Source: Vicinamibacteraceae bacterium
GTDB taxonomy: Bacteria; Planctomycetota; Phycisphaerae; Phycisphaerales; UBA5793
Reading direction: 5' to 3'
Length of the DNA stretch: 64,000 bases
NCBI GenBank assembly: GCA_011525805.1
Contig: WYBR01000109.1
Span: 62,001 to 126,000 of the forward strand
Each line of letters begins with the position of its first letter. Position 1 is the stretch's first letter. Under the pieces are notes generated by a model, which made no database searches, was not told the DNA's origin, and was given only the letters and a program-made list of their open reading frames with translations. The position numbers and the translations under genes are program-made. Of the stretch, positions 49,724 through 57,848 are shown one piece after another.

Positions 49724-50262
49724 GGCGGAGGGGCTGGACGGGCTGGAAAGGCGTCGGAGCCGGGGGTTGAGGCGGCCGCGATGAGCGCGCCGCATTCGGG
49801 GCAGATCGGCGAGACCGTGGCGGAGAGGTCGTATCCGCACTGATAGCAGCGGCCTTCGGGCCTGGACGCGGCGCGGGGCAGGAGCAGCGCCGCCAATGAG
49901 ACGATCGGCACGCCGGCGCAGAAGGCGATGACGGCCGGCAGCGGCGCCTGCGCCGCCATCAGCCCCAGCCCCAGCGTCAGCGGAGCGCCATACACGAGCG
50001 GGAGCGCCAAGGACCATCGGCGGCGGGCGAGCGTGGCGCCGAGGACGGGCGCGTGGCCGAGCCCGACGATCACGCCGCCCAGGGTACACAGCGCCGCGAA
50101 GAAGAGCACGCCGGCGGGTCGCCGCGCCGTCGCGGCCGCGGCGGCGCCGATCAGCCCCAGGCCTATCGCGCCTCCGGCCAGCGCGATGATCACAAGCAGG
50201 CGGCGGCGGCGCTGCGCCTCAAGTTCGTCGAACACGTCGTCGATGGGCTGGTTCTCGATCAT
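49720..50262 (-). CDS. Membrane protein with C-terminal zinc ribbon
   Basis: About 180 residues with four hydrophobic segments (LLVIIALAGGAIGLGLIGAAAAA, AGVLFFAALCTLGGVIVGLGHA, LALPLVYGAPLTLGLGLMAA, LPAVIAFCAGVPIVSLAALLL) and the zinc ribbon CYQCGYDLSATVSPICPECGALI at the C-terminus. The CxxCGYDL...CPECG form is typical of planctomycete small membrane proteins. Function unknown. GTG 50280 is an alternative start. It sits 28 bases downstream of the NDH-2 gene's stop and overlaps the next gene. Confidence 0.75.
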   Translation of the reverse strand: MIENQPIDDVFDELEAQRRRRLLVIIALAGGAIGLGLIGAAAAATARRPAGVLFFAALCTLGGVIVGLGHAPVLGATLARRRWSLALPLVYGAPLTLGLGLMAAQAPLPAVIAFCAGVPIVSLAALLLPRAASRPEGRCYQCGYDLSATVSPICPECGALIAAASTPGSDAFPARPAPPP

Positions 50263-50289
50263 GCGGCACCGCTTTACCACGGCCGTTCG

Positions 50290-51924
50290 TCAACGGCCGT
50301 CCTGCTCCTGCCGGAGTGTATCCAGCCGTCGGCGCGCGGTGTCCTGGAACTGGTCGCGCAACTGGCCGAGGTGGGCGATGAGGGATGAGAAGTCGCCCCG
50401 TTCGATGCTCAGCACGTCCATCGCGTCGAGGCATCGGACCGTGGCGCTGCGCGGCGCGCGGTGGAGCAGGGCCATCTCGCCGAAGTACTGCCCGGCGCCA
50501 AGTTGCGCGATGACGTCGGCGCAGCCCGCGGCTTCATTGAAGCGCTCGACCGCGGCCGTTCCGCGAATGATGACGTAGACGCGGTCGCCGAGGTCGCCCT
50601 GCTCGAAGACGGTCTGCCCCGGCTCGAAGTGCTCGTGGTTGATGCCGCTGCTGCGGCCGAGGCGCAACTGCACGATGTCCGGCGGGAAGAAGAGATCGAC
50701 AAGCCAGGAGAGGCCGACGCGGACCTTGGCCTGCACGCCCGGCAGTTTGCTCCAGTAGACGGTGCGCCAGAGGAACCACGCGGGCAGGCCGGCGAGTTTC
50801 AGCCCCATCACCTGCGCGACGCCCTTGCGATGCCCCAGCGCGCAGAGCGAGCCGAGGCCCTTGAACTCGAAGGGCGTGAGCGTGCCGCTTTCGATCGACG
50901 CGAGGATGTTCGCGGCCGCGAGGCGCGCTTCGCGGATGGCGTGCTGGGCGGTCGGCGGCGCATAGCGCGACTCGCCCGACTCGTCAGCGCCCGGCAGGGG
51001 CACGAGCGCGCAATCGCCCAGCGCCCAGAGGTTCGCCGCGCCTTGCACCCGAAGGAACGAATCGACGACGATGCGCCCGCGATCCTTCGGAACGTCGAGC
51101 GACTCGCACAGCGGGTTGGGATGGCTGGGGACCGTGGCCACCAGCGTGGCCGTCGCGAGGCGCGATCCGTCGGCGAGCAGGGCGTGGTCGGCCGTCGCCG
51201 CCGCGAGGCGCGCGCCGAGCATGATCTCGACGCCCCGCCGGCGAAGCAGATTCTGCGCGTAGAGCGCCAGCGACTCATCGACCTCCGGCAGGATGCGCTC
51301 GCGCGAATGCAGAAGGACGAACCGGCACGCGTCGCGGCGGATCGAGGGGTAACTGCGGGCTGCCCGGCGGACGAAGTCGTGCAGTTCGGCGATCACTTCG
51401 ACACCGGAGAAACCGCCCCCGGCCACCACGAATGTCAGCAGCCTCGTCCGCAACTCGCCATCGCGCTCCGACTCCGCCTCCTCGAGTACGCGGATGACGT
51501 GGTTTCGCAGCGCGAGGGCGTCGCCGTGCGTCTTGAAGGGCATCGCGTGCTCGGCCAGACCGGTCTGGCCGCGGAAGTCCGTCACGTTGCCCAGCGCGAT
51601 CACGAGATGATCGAAGGGCAGGATGAGCGGCCGCGGCCGGAAGCCCGGCGAGCAGATCACGCGGCGGTTCACGAGATCGACGCTCTCGACGTCGCGCACG
51701 TGCAGCCGCACGCCGGGGATGAAGCGGCGGATCGGCGTGGTCGTGTCGGCGATGCCCACGCTGCCGGAGATCACCTCGGGCAGCATGGGCTGAAAGACCA
51801 GGTAGTTCTCGCGGTTGACGAGGTGGACCTCGACGCGCCCGCGGGATCGGCGGAGCAGTTCGCGGGCGGCGTACGCGCCCGCGAATCCGCCGCCGAGGAT
51901 GACGATGCGCGTGGGGTCGGACAT
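50290..51924 (-). CDS. NDH-2-type NADH:quinone oxidoreductase fused to a cyclic-nucleotide-binding domain
   Basis: A 544-residue protein. Residues 1-400 are a type-2 NADH dehydrogenase-like flavoprotein: FAD site RIVILGGGFAGAYAA, NYLVFQPMLPEV, NAD site VVAGGGFSGVEVIAEL, and ANLWALGDCALVP. The C-terminal helix (WFLWRTVYWSKLPG) is the usual membrane anchor region. Residues ~430-540 add a CRP-type CNB domain with the phosphate-binding cassette FGEMALLHRAPRSATV, keeping the Glu and Arg that bind cyclic nucleotides. It should move electrons from NADH to quinone, with ligand control of the reaction. Such a fusion is unusual. It lies in a divergent redox cluster. Confidence 0.9.
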   Translation of the reverse strand: MSDPTRIVILGGGFAGAYAARELLRRSRGRVEVHLVNRENYLVFQPMLPEVISGSVGIADTTTPIRRFIPGVRLHVRDVESVDLVNRRVICSPGFRPRPLILPFDHLVIALGNVTDFRGQTGLAEHAMPFKTHGDALALRNHVIRVLEEAESERDGELRTRLLTFVVAGGGFSGVEVIAELHDFVRRAARSYPSIRRDACRFVLLHSRERILPEVDESLALYAQNLLRRRGVEIMLGARLAAATADHALLADGSRLATATLVATVPSHPNPLCESLDVPKDRGRIVVDSFLRVQGAANLWALGDCALVPLPGADESGESRYAPPTAQHAIREARLAAANILASIESGTLTPFEFKGLGSLCALGHRKGVAQVMGLKLAGLPAWFLWRTVYWSKLPGVQAKVRVGLSWLVDLFFPPDIVQLRLGRSSGINHEHFEPGQTVFEQGDLGDRVYVIIRGTAAVERFNEAAGCADVIAQLGAGQYFGEMALLHRAPRSATVRCLDAMDVLSIERGDFSSLIAHLGQLRDQFQDTARRRLDTLRQEQDGR

Positions 51925-51956
51925 GATCCGGTTCTCTGATCCGCCCGGCGCCGAGA

Positions 51957-53198
51957 CTACGGGCCGATCGTCTGGATCATCGCCTTGATTGCCTTGACCC
52001 AATCGGCGCCCTCGCCACCTTGCGCAGCCACTTCCCACGCCTCCCAGAAGGCGTCGGGCTCCGTGGCGCCGGTTCCCACGAACCACGCCTGGCACAGCGC
52101 GGTGACGCCGAAGGCGATGTTCTTGCGCGCGACGCTTCCGCTCGCCTGATCCGCCAGCGCGGCGAGTTCCTTCGCCGCGGCCTTGCAGGCGTCCGCGGAG
52201 TAGTTCCCTTGGGCGAGGCCTGCGGGTGAGTCCGAGCCGAAGTGCTTCTTCGCGATGGCGGCCCCGGCGCCGTACATCTTCTCAAGCGATTCAGCGGTTG
52301 CGGCGTCCCAGCCCTTGCCCTTCCACGCCTGAACCTGCTCCTTGGCGGCCTGCCACGAAGCGGCCTGGCCGATCGCCCACAGTTTCGCGTTGATCCACTC
52401 GCGCTTCGAGTCGTCCCAGTGCGTCGCGTAGGCGCTCGCTGGGTCGTAGGCATAGTAGTTGTACGCGTACAACTCGAATTGCAGCGGCGGGTGCCCCGCG
52501 TCGAGCAGATCCTTGTCGATCTGCAGGTGGCAGGAGACGCACGTCGCGGCCCGGAGCGCGAGGTCCGTCGTGTCGATGAGACCCCACTCGCGCTTCAGAC
52601 CCTCCGAGCCGAGGCGCGTTCGCTCCCTGGTCGTCCATCCGGCCTCGGCATGCGGATCTTTGTAGCCCTTGGCGGCGTCGTTGCTGAGCGACCCGCCCGA
52701 AGGGCCGTGGCAGATTTCGCAGCCCACCGCGTTGGCGCTGAGCACGAACTGCTCGCCGCGCTGAGGGGCCGGGACGCTGGTCGCGTGGCAGGAGAGGCAG
52801 CGGTCTGAGGCGGAGGCGTCGGCGAGTTGCATCTTCGCCGCGATCTCCTTCGACGCAGCCTCGAAGAGGGTGTTGAACGCTTCGCGGTGCGGATCGCTGG
52901 CCGCCCAGATCGTTGATTCATCGCCGATCATCTGGCCTGACTGCTCGGTCGCGCTCTCGGCGCTGTGGCAGTCGCCGCCGGTGCACGAGGGGTTGCCGAG
53001 GTAGCGGAATCCCGGCAGGATCATGGGGTCGGTGAGGGTGGCGTGCGCCTCGAAGGTGCGCCCCCACTCGGCGCGCTCAATGGTGGGGGAGGCGGTCAGC
53101 GGAGTGGCGACCCGGAGACCGGCGGCTGCGATCACGCCTCCTGCGAGAAGCGCCAAGCCGACGCCGGGCGACGCGACAAGACCAATTCCGTGCGACAT
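51957..53198 (-). CDS. Exported tetraheme cytochrome c554-like protein with one CX4CH site
   Basis: A 413-residue protein with an N-terminal hydrophobic segment (GVGLALLAGGVIAAAGL). Heme motifs: CTGGDCH (Cys72, Cys77, His78; a CX4CH spacing), CLSCH (134-138), CEICH (160-164) and CVSCH (220-224). The YLGNPSCTGGDCHSAES, CEICHGPSGGS and CVSCHLQIDKDLLDAGHPPLQFEL segments resemble cytochrome c554 and related multiheme proteins. The C-terminal 190 residues are helical with no heme motif. It is periplasmic and probably accepts electrons from the neighbouring redox proteins. It lies 32 bases upstream of the NDH-2-CNB gene. Confidence 0.9.
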   Translation of the reverse strand: MSHGIGLVASPGVGLALLAGGVIAAAGLRVATPLTASPTIERAEWGRTFEAHATLTDPMILPGFRYLGNPSCTGGDCHSAESATEQSGQMIGDESTIWAASDPHREAFNTLFEAASKEIAAKMQLADASASDRCLSCHATSVPAPQRGEQFVLSANAVGCEICHGPSGGSLSNDAAKGYKDPHAEAGWTTRERTRLGSEGLKREWGLIDTTDLALRAATCVSCHLQIDKDLLDAGHPPLQFELYAYNYYAYDPASAYATHWDDSKREWINAKLWAIGQAASWQAAKEQVQAWKGKGWDAATAESLEKMYGAGAAIAKKHFGSDSPAGLAQGNYSADACKAAAKELAALADQASGSVARKNIAFGVTALCQAWFVGTGATEPDAFWEAWEVAAQGGEGADWVKAIKAMIQTIGP

Positions 53199-53440
53199 GA
53201 GCGGACTCTCCAGATGGACCGAGGCGGGACGGGGACGCCAAGAGCATACGGGCCGCGCGGCGGCCGGGCACGGGCCGCTTCGCCGACGAGGTGGCCTCGC
53301 GGTGGCGCTCGTCGGATCAAGGCGACGGCTCGGGCAAGCCGATGGGACTGTATCAGTCCCCGGTATCGGCCAGAACGCCCGTTCGACCCCATTCGGGAAA
53401 CCGATCGCAGCGCCGAATGCGCCTTCGGGAGCATGTGAAG

Positions 53441-55051
53441 ATGGCCAAGCGGATGCTGACGGCGAAACTCTCCGTGGACGCCGGCGTCCGGATGACGGCC
53501 GCCGACCTCGTCGGCATCGACATCTTCCGCGACCTCGACCGCCGGGTCATCGAGAAGTTCCCCGGCACGGTCGTGCGCCGCGAGTTCGAGGCGGGCGAGG
53601 TGATCTGCCGCGAAGGGGAAGGGGGCACGACGGCGTTCTACCTGCTCGAAGGCTCGGTGCAGGTCTTCATCGCCCGTCGCCTCGCGGGCGGCGCGGCCGG
53701 GCCGCGCCGCGGATGGGGCGCCGCCCTGGCGCGGTGGATCGGCGGCCGGCGCATCCGGCCGCCGCAGCACGGCGACGACGCGATCATCCCCATCGACGCC
53801 AACGTCGATCTGACGTGGGGCCAGCCGCGCACCACGCTCGGGCCGGGGGAGGTCTTCGGCGAGATGAGCTGCCTCAATCTCGCCCCGCGATCCGCCACCG
53901 TCGTCGCCGAGACCGACTGCGTCATGCTCGAAATCCTCCGCAACATGTACGAGCAGTTGCAGAAGGCGCCGACCTTCCGCGAGCGGATGGATGCGAACTA
54001 CCGCGCCCGCGCGCTGCAGGGGCACCTGCGCAACGTGCCGATCTTCCGCGACCTTCCCGATGAAGTGATCGAGCGCCTTCAGGGGCGCGCCCAACTCGTC
54101 GCGGTCGACGCCGGCACGACGATCTTCAGCGAGGGCGACGAGGCCGACGGCGTGTACATCATCCGCCTAGGCCAGGTGCGCGTCAGCCAAGCCTTCCCCG
54201 GAGGGGAGCGAACGCTCGCCTACCTCACGCGGGGCGACTTCTTCGGCGAAACGGGCCTCCTGCGCCGGGCGCAGCGCAATGCCACCTGCCGCGCCGTCGA
54301 TCATCCCATCGTCGAAGGCGGGCGCAAGCGCAAGCCGGCGCGGGTCGAACTCGTGAAGATTGCGCGGGAGGACTTCGCCGCGGTCATCGAGGAGTTTCCA
54401 CGCATCAAGGGGCGGCTGGAGTCGGTGGCGCAGGAGCGGCTGCGCCAGCAGCGCAAGGCTCGCGTTTCGCTCACCGTCTCGGCCCCGAGCCGGCGCGTTG
54501 AAGACCTTGGCCTGCTTCAAGGCCAGAACCTCATGCTCATCGACCTCGAACGCTGCACGCGCTGCGACCAATGCGTCGACGCCTGCGTGGAGGCGCACGA
54601 GGACGGGATCAGCCGGCTCTTCCGCACCGGCCCGCGCTACGACAAGTACCTCGTGCCCTCGAGTTGCCGCATGTGCCTCGACCCCGTGTGCATGATCGGC
54701 TGCCCGGTCGGGTCGATCCGGCGCAGCGAAGACCTGAGCATCGTCATCGAAGACTGGTGCGTGGGCTGCGGCATCTGCGCCAAGCAGTGCCCCTACGAGT
54801 CAATCGTTATGCACGAACTCGAGGAGTTCGGCCAGGAGGTGAGCGAGCGGCTGGCGCGCGTCGCCGAGAGCGGCGAGGTGATGGCGGTGACGCAGCGCGC
54901 CGCGGTCTGCGACCAGTGCGAAGACCTCCCCGCCGGACCCGCGTGCGTTTACGCCTGCCCGCACGACGCCGCAGCCCGCGTCAACGCCGCGGAGTTTCTC
55001 AGCGCGGGCGGGCTGTTCGCGACCGCGGCGAGGGAAGGCGAGAGGGAGTAA
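53441..55051 (+). CDS. Two CNB domains fused to a four-cluster [4Fe-4S] ferredoxin domain
   Basis: About 536 residues. Two CRP-type CNB domains come first: PBC1 FGEMSCLNLAPRSATV and PBC2 FGETGLLRRAQRNATC, both with the Glu and Arg needed for cyclic nucleotide. CNB1 has an inserted ~45-residue loop. The C-terminal ~170 residues are a DmsB/PhsB-like ferredoxin: CTRCDQCVDAC, CRMCLDPVCMIGC, CVGCGICAKQC and CDQCEDLPAGPACVYAC, 16 Cys for four [4Fe-4S] clusters. It is cytoplasmic by sequence (no signal). ATG 53441 has GGGAG upstream; earlier starts (53417, 53435) are possible. It is divergent from the CX4CH cytochrome gene. Confidence 0.9.
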   Translation: MAKRMLTAKLSVDAGVRMTAADLVGIDIFRDLDRRVIEKFPGTVVRREFEAGEVICREGEGGTTAFYLLEGSVQVFIARRLAGGAAGPRRGWGAALARWIGGRRIRPPQHGDDAIIPIDANVDLTWGQPRTTLGPGEVFGEMSCLNLAPRSATVVAETDCVMLEILRNMYEQLQKAPTFRERMDANYRARALQGHLRNVPIFRDLPDEVIERLQGRAQLVAVDAGTTIFSEGDEADGVYIIRLGQVRVSQAFPGGERTLAYLTRGDFFGETGLLRRAQRNATCRAVDHPIVEGGRKRKPARVELVKIAREDFAAVIEEFPRIKGRLESVAQERLRQQRKARVSLTVSAPSRRVEDLGLLQGQNLMLIDLERCTRCDQCVDACVEAHEDGISRLFRTGPRYDKYLVPSSCRMCLDPVCMIGCPVGSIRRSEDLSIVIEDWCVGCGICAKQCPYESIVMHELEEFGQEVSERLARVAESGEVMAVTQRAAVCDQCEDLPAGPACVYACPHDAAARVNAAEFLSAGGLFATAAREGERE

Positions 55052-55156
55052 GGCAAGGAGGCGTCGATGGATCGGGGCATCGGGGTATTGAAGGTACGAC
55101 GTGCAGACACACCCGAGGCCGCTTGCGTCTTCGCCTCAAGCAGTCGCGTGAACTGA

Positions 55157-56029
55157 ATGCTCATCGATCGATCGCACATCCCGTGGGGACTCGCAAGCGC
55201 GCTGGCGGCGGGCGGGGCGTCGTGGTGGTACGTGGCCGACGCCCCGCGGCACTTGAGCGGTCCATCCGGCTCGACGCTCGTCGGGTTGACGCTCGGCGCT
55301 GCGGCCCTGGGCATCATGCTCTTCTGCACCGCCCTCTCGCTCAAGCGCAAGGCGCCGCATCGGCGCCTCGGTCGCGCTTCGACGTGGATGCGAGGGCACA
55401 TCTGGCTCGGTCTGCTTGCGTGCGTGCTGGTCGCGCTTCACGCCGCGTTTCGACTCGGCGGCCCGGCGACGGCTTTGCTCTGGGCGCTGCTGGCGCTGGT
55501 GACGCTCAGCGGACTCTTCGGCCTGCTGCTCCAGCAGGTCATTCCCCGCCTCCTGCTGCACAGCGTGCCGGGCGAGACGATCGCCCAGCAGGTGGAGCGG
55601 CGGCTGCGCGACCTTTCCGGATTGGCCGAGCAGGTCGTCGTGCGCTTCGCCGGCAGCCTCGATGAGCCCGCGCCGGCGTGGGACGCGGCGGCGCCATCTC
55701 CGGCCGGGCCGCCTGCGGGGGGTGAGCCGATCCGCCGCTTTCATCTCGACCACTTGCGCGGTTACCTCTCCGGCCAGGCGGAGGGTGAAATCGACGATCC
55801 GCACCGGGCCGAGAACCTCTTCCACGCCCTGCGAACCATGACGCCCGAACACGCGCACGCCGGAGTTGACGAACTCGAAGCGATCTACTGCCTGCGGCGC
55901 GACCTGCTGCGCCAGCGCCGGCTGATGCGAGTGCTGTTCGCGTGGCTGCTCGTTCACGTGCCCTTGAGTTGGCTGCTGTTGCTGCTCGTGCTCGCGCACG
56001 CCGTGACGGCGTTGCGATTCTGGACATGA
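55157..56029 (+). CDS. Diheme cytochrome b-like membrane protein
   Basis: A 290-residue protein. TM segments lie at about 10-28, 41-60, 82-100, 104-128 and 257-288. Two His pairs, His81/His95 and His267/His281, have the 13-residue spacing (H-x13-H) seen in the bis-His heme helices of cytochrome b. They would let two hemes stack across the membrane. Between them is a ~115-residue soluble region (140-255) with no known domain. This is a probable quinol-interacting electron carrier. The gene lies between the CNB-ferredoxin and cytochrome genes on one strand. The heme assignment is inferred. Confidence 0.75.
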   Translation: MLIDRSHIPWGLASALAAGGASWWYVADAPRHLSGPSGSTLVGLTLGAAALGIMLFCTALSLKRKAPHRRLGRASTWMRGHIWLGLLACVLVALHAAFRLGGPATALLWALLALVTLSGLFGLLLQQVIPRLLLHSVPGETIAQQVERRLRDLSGLAEQVVVRFAGSLDEPAPAWDAAAPSPAGPPAGGEPIRRFHLDHLRGYLSGQAEGEIDDPHRAENLFHALRTMTPEHAHAGVDELEAIYCLRRDLLRQRRLMRVLFAWLLVHVPLSWLLLLLVLAHAVTALRFWT

Positions 56030-56076
56030 AAGGAGAGGCTTGAGACTGGAGACGTGAGATCCGGGGCTGAACGCAG

Positions 56077-56143
56077 GCGGTCGAGCGACCGCGACGTCAC
56101 AGGTTCCGCGCCTGTGAGCAACCGCGGGCTGCCGCCTGCGGTT
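56077..56143 (+). promoter_or_regulatory. Three consecutive hairpins before the tetraheme cytochrome
   Basis: GCGGTC/GACCGC (56077-56092), TCACAGG/CCTGTGA (56097-56117) and AACCGC/GCGGTT (56120-56143), side by side in the 149-base gap. The gap then continues with three 7-bp CCAAGCC-type tandem repeats. They may regulate the two cytochrome genes relative to the upstream redox genes. Confidence 0.5.
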
Positions 56144-56178
56144 ATGGCCCCAGCCCAAGCCCCAAGCCCCAAGCCGCC

Positions 56179-56727
56179 ATGCCCGACACTCGACCAATTG
56201 AAGAGCGATACGACATCACCTATTTCCGTCGACGGCACTGGCCGGACCGCGCGAATCGATGGCTGATGTGGCTGGTCGTCCTCGGCGGCGGGGGAGCGCT
56301 CGCTGTTCTCGCGGGACGCGGCGATCACCGGCTGTACTCCTCCGGGCCGCTGAACGTCGTTCACGCGAGTTTCGGCGATGATTGCGCGCAGTGCCACCAG
56401 CCGGCCGCGGAGGCGGGCGTGAATTACTTTGTGCCGGTGTCGGACTCCGCGTGCCTGCGCTGTCACGCGGCGGCCGCGCATGCGTCGGACCAGTCCGCCT
56501 ACAGCGCCGAGCGCGAGGTCCTCGTGCCCGGCCACGCCAGGCCCGTGCTCATGGCCGCGCGCTGCGCCGAGTGCCACATCGAGCATCGCGGACGCGAGTC
56601 CGACCTTCGCCTCGTTGCCGATCGCACGTGCGTGCAGTGCCACGAGGATCTCAGCCTCAAGGGCTACTCGCAGCGCGTCGAGCGGGACTCGTCCGGCTCG
56701 GACGTCGCCACGGAGGACTCGCCATGA
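56179..56727 (+). CDS. Membrane-anchored tetraheme cytochrome c
   Basis: A 182-residue protein with one N-terminal membrane segment (RWLMWLVVLGGGGALAVLAG) preceded by a ~27-residue cytoplasmic tail, then four CxxCH motifs: CAQCH, CLRCH, CAECH and CVQCH. It resembles the NapC/NirT and cytochrome c3/c7 class, with most hemes likely bis-His (His residues flank each motif). It could take electrons from the membrane cytochrome b and pass them to the hexaheme protein. The stop overlaps the next start (ATGA). Confidence 0.9.
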   Translation: MPDTRPIEERYDITYFRRRHWPDRANRWLMWLVVLGGGGALAVLAGRGDHRLYSSGPLNVVHASFGDDCAQCHQPAAEAGVNYFVPVSDSACLRCHAAAAHASDQSAYSAEREVLVPGHARPVLMAARCAECHIEHRGRESDLRLVADRTCVQCHEDLSLKGYSQRVERDSSGSDVATEDSP

Positions 56728-57788
56728 GGGTGCGTCTGGTCATTGGTGCGGCGGCCGCGGCCGTTTGCGGCCTGGCCGGCGCGGCCGCGGTGCTGACGCC
56801 GCGGACGGAACCGCCGGTGGAGGCGTCGATCGTGAACTCGATCACGGGCTTCGTCGCCGATCATCCCGAGTGGGCGGTGCGGCGCGAGGAGCGCCGCGAT
56901 CTGGCGACCGTGGGCCTCAATCACGCGCTGCACATGAACCACGATTCGTCGAAAATGCAAAAGCGCCTTGCCGCGGCCGGCGCGGCGGCGCTGGCGGTCG
57001 AGCGGCTCGAAGACGGCCTGCTCGCGCTCACGTGCGCCTCGTGCCACGAGCAGGATGCCGCCGGGCGGTACATGGACCCGATCCACTTTGACCGGCACTG
57101 CGCCCCCTGCCACACGATCGACCTGCCGACGCTCGGCGGCGAGCGCGTGCCGCACGGCAACATGCCGGCGCTCATCAATCACGTCGATCGCCACCTGCTG
57201 CGCGAACTCGCGAAGGAACTCAATCGCGCAGCGGCGTCGGCCCCGGCCGGCGGCGCGGCGGCGCTCGCCTATCAGCCGGGGGCGGGCTGGATCGAAAGGG
57301 CGCGCGTCGAGTCGGCCGCGACGGGCCAGCCGCGCAAGACCGGCCCCAAGGCGACCGAACCGGCGGCCGCGAGGCTGGACATGGACGCGTGGCTGGCGGA
57401 GCGGCGGGCGACGGCATACCTCACCCTCGTCGCCGCCTGCGGCAAGTGCCACACGGCCGACTCGATCACCATGCCCCCGCCCGAACCGCGCGGCAGGCCC
57501 TTCGATGTCGCGCCGCCGAACATCCCCCAGCGCTGGCTTAACCGGTCGATCTTCTCGCACCGTGCGCACCAGGCGCTGACGTGCATCCAGTGTCACGAGC
57601 AGGCGTCGACGAGCCGGGTGACCGCCGACATCATGCTGCCTTCGATCGCGTCGTGCCGCCAGTGCCATGCGCCCGCGGCGGGCGTGCGCTCCGACTGTGT
57701 GATGTGCCACGTCTATCACCCGCCGCTGACGCCGTCCCCGCCAGGCTCGCTCACGATCGAGGAATACGCGGGGAGCGGCAAGCGGTAG
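56724..57788 (+). CDS. Hexaheme cytochrome c
   Basis: A 354-residue protein with an N-terminal signal or anchor (MRVRLVIGAAAAAVCGLAGAA) and six CxxCH motifs: CASCH, CAPCH, CGKCH, CIQCH, CRQCH and CVMCH. The ATG overlaps the upstream stop, and the ribosome site is GGAGG. Additional His residues (NHALHMNH, FDRHC, RAHQALTC) could be distal ligands. It is periplasmic and probably the terminal member of the chain; its partner could be an oxidase, a reductase or an extracellular acceptor. No porin gene is in the window. Confidence 0.92.
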   Translation: MRVRLVIGAAAAAVCGLAGAAAVLTPRTEPPVEASIVNSITGFVADHPEWAVRREERRDLATVGLNHALHMNHDSSKMQKRLAAAGAAALAVERLEDGLLALTCASCHEQDAAGRYMDPIHFDRHCAPCHTIDLPTLGGERVPHGNMPALINHVDRHLLRELAKELNRAAASAPAGGAAALAYQPGAGWIERARVESAATGQPRKTGPKATEPAAARLDMDAWLAERRATAYLTLVAACGKCHTADSITMPPPEPRGRPFDVAPPNIPQRWLNRSIFSHRAHQALTCIQCHEQASTSRVTADIMLPSIASCRQCHAPAAGVRSDCVMCHVYHPPLTPSPPGSLTIEEYAGSGKR

Positions 57789-57848
57789 CCGGCGGTGCAT
57801 CGGAGCGGATTTCCTCCGAGGCTTCTTCCTTGCTCGCTCGCGGCCCGG

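Noticed and set aside
56097-56117. CRP/cAMP operator upstream of the cytochrome genes
   Set aside because: The TCACA and TGTGA half-sites are in the reverse order of the CRP consensus and have a different spacing.
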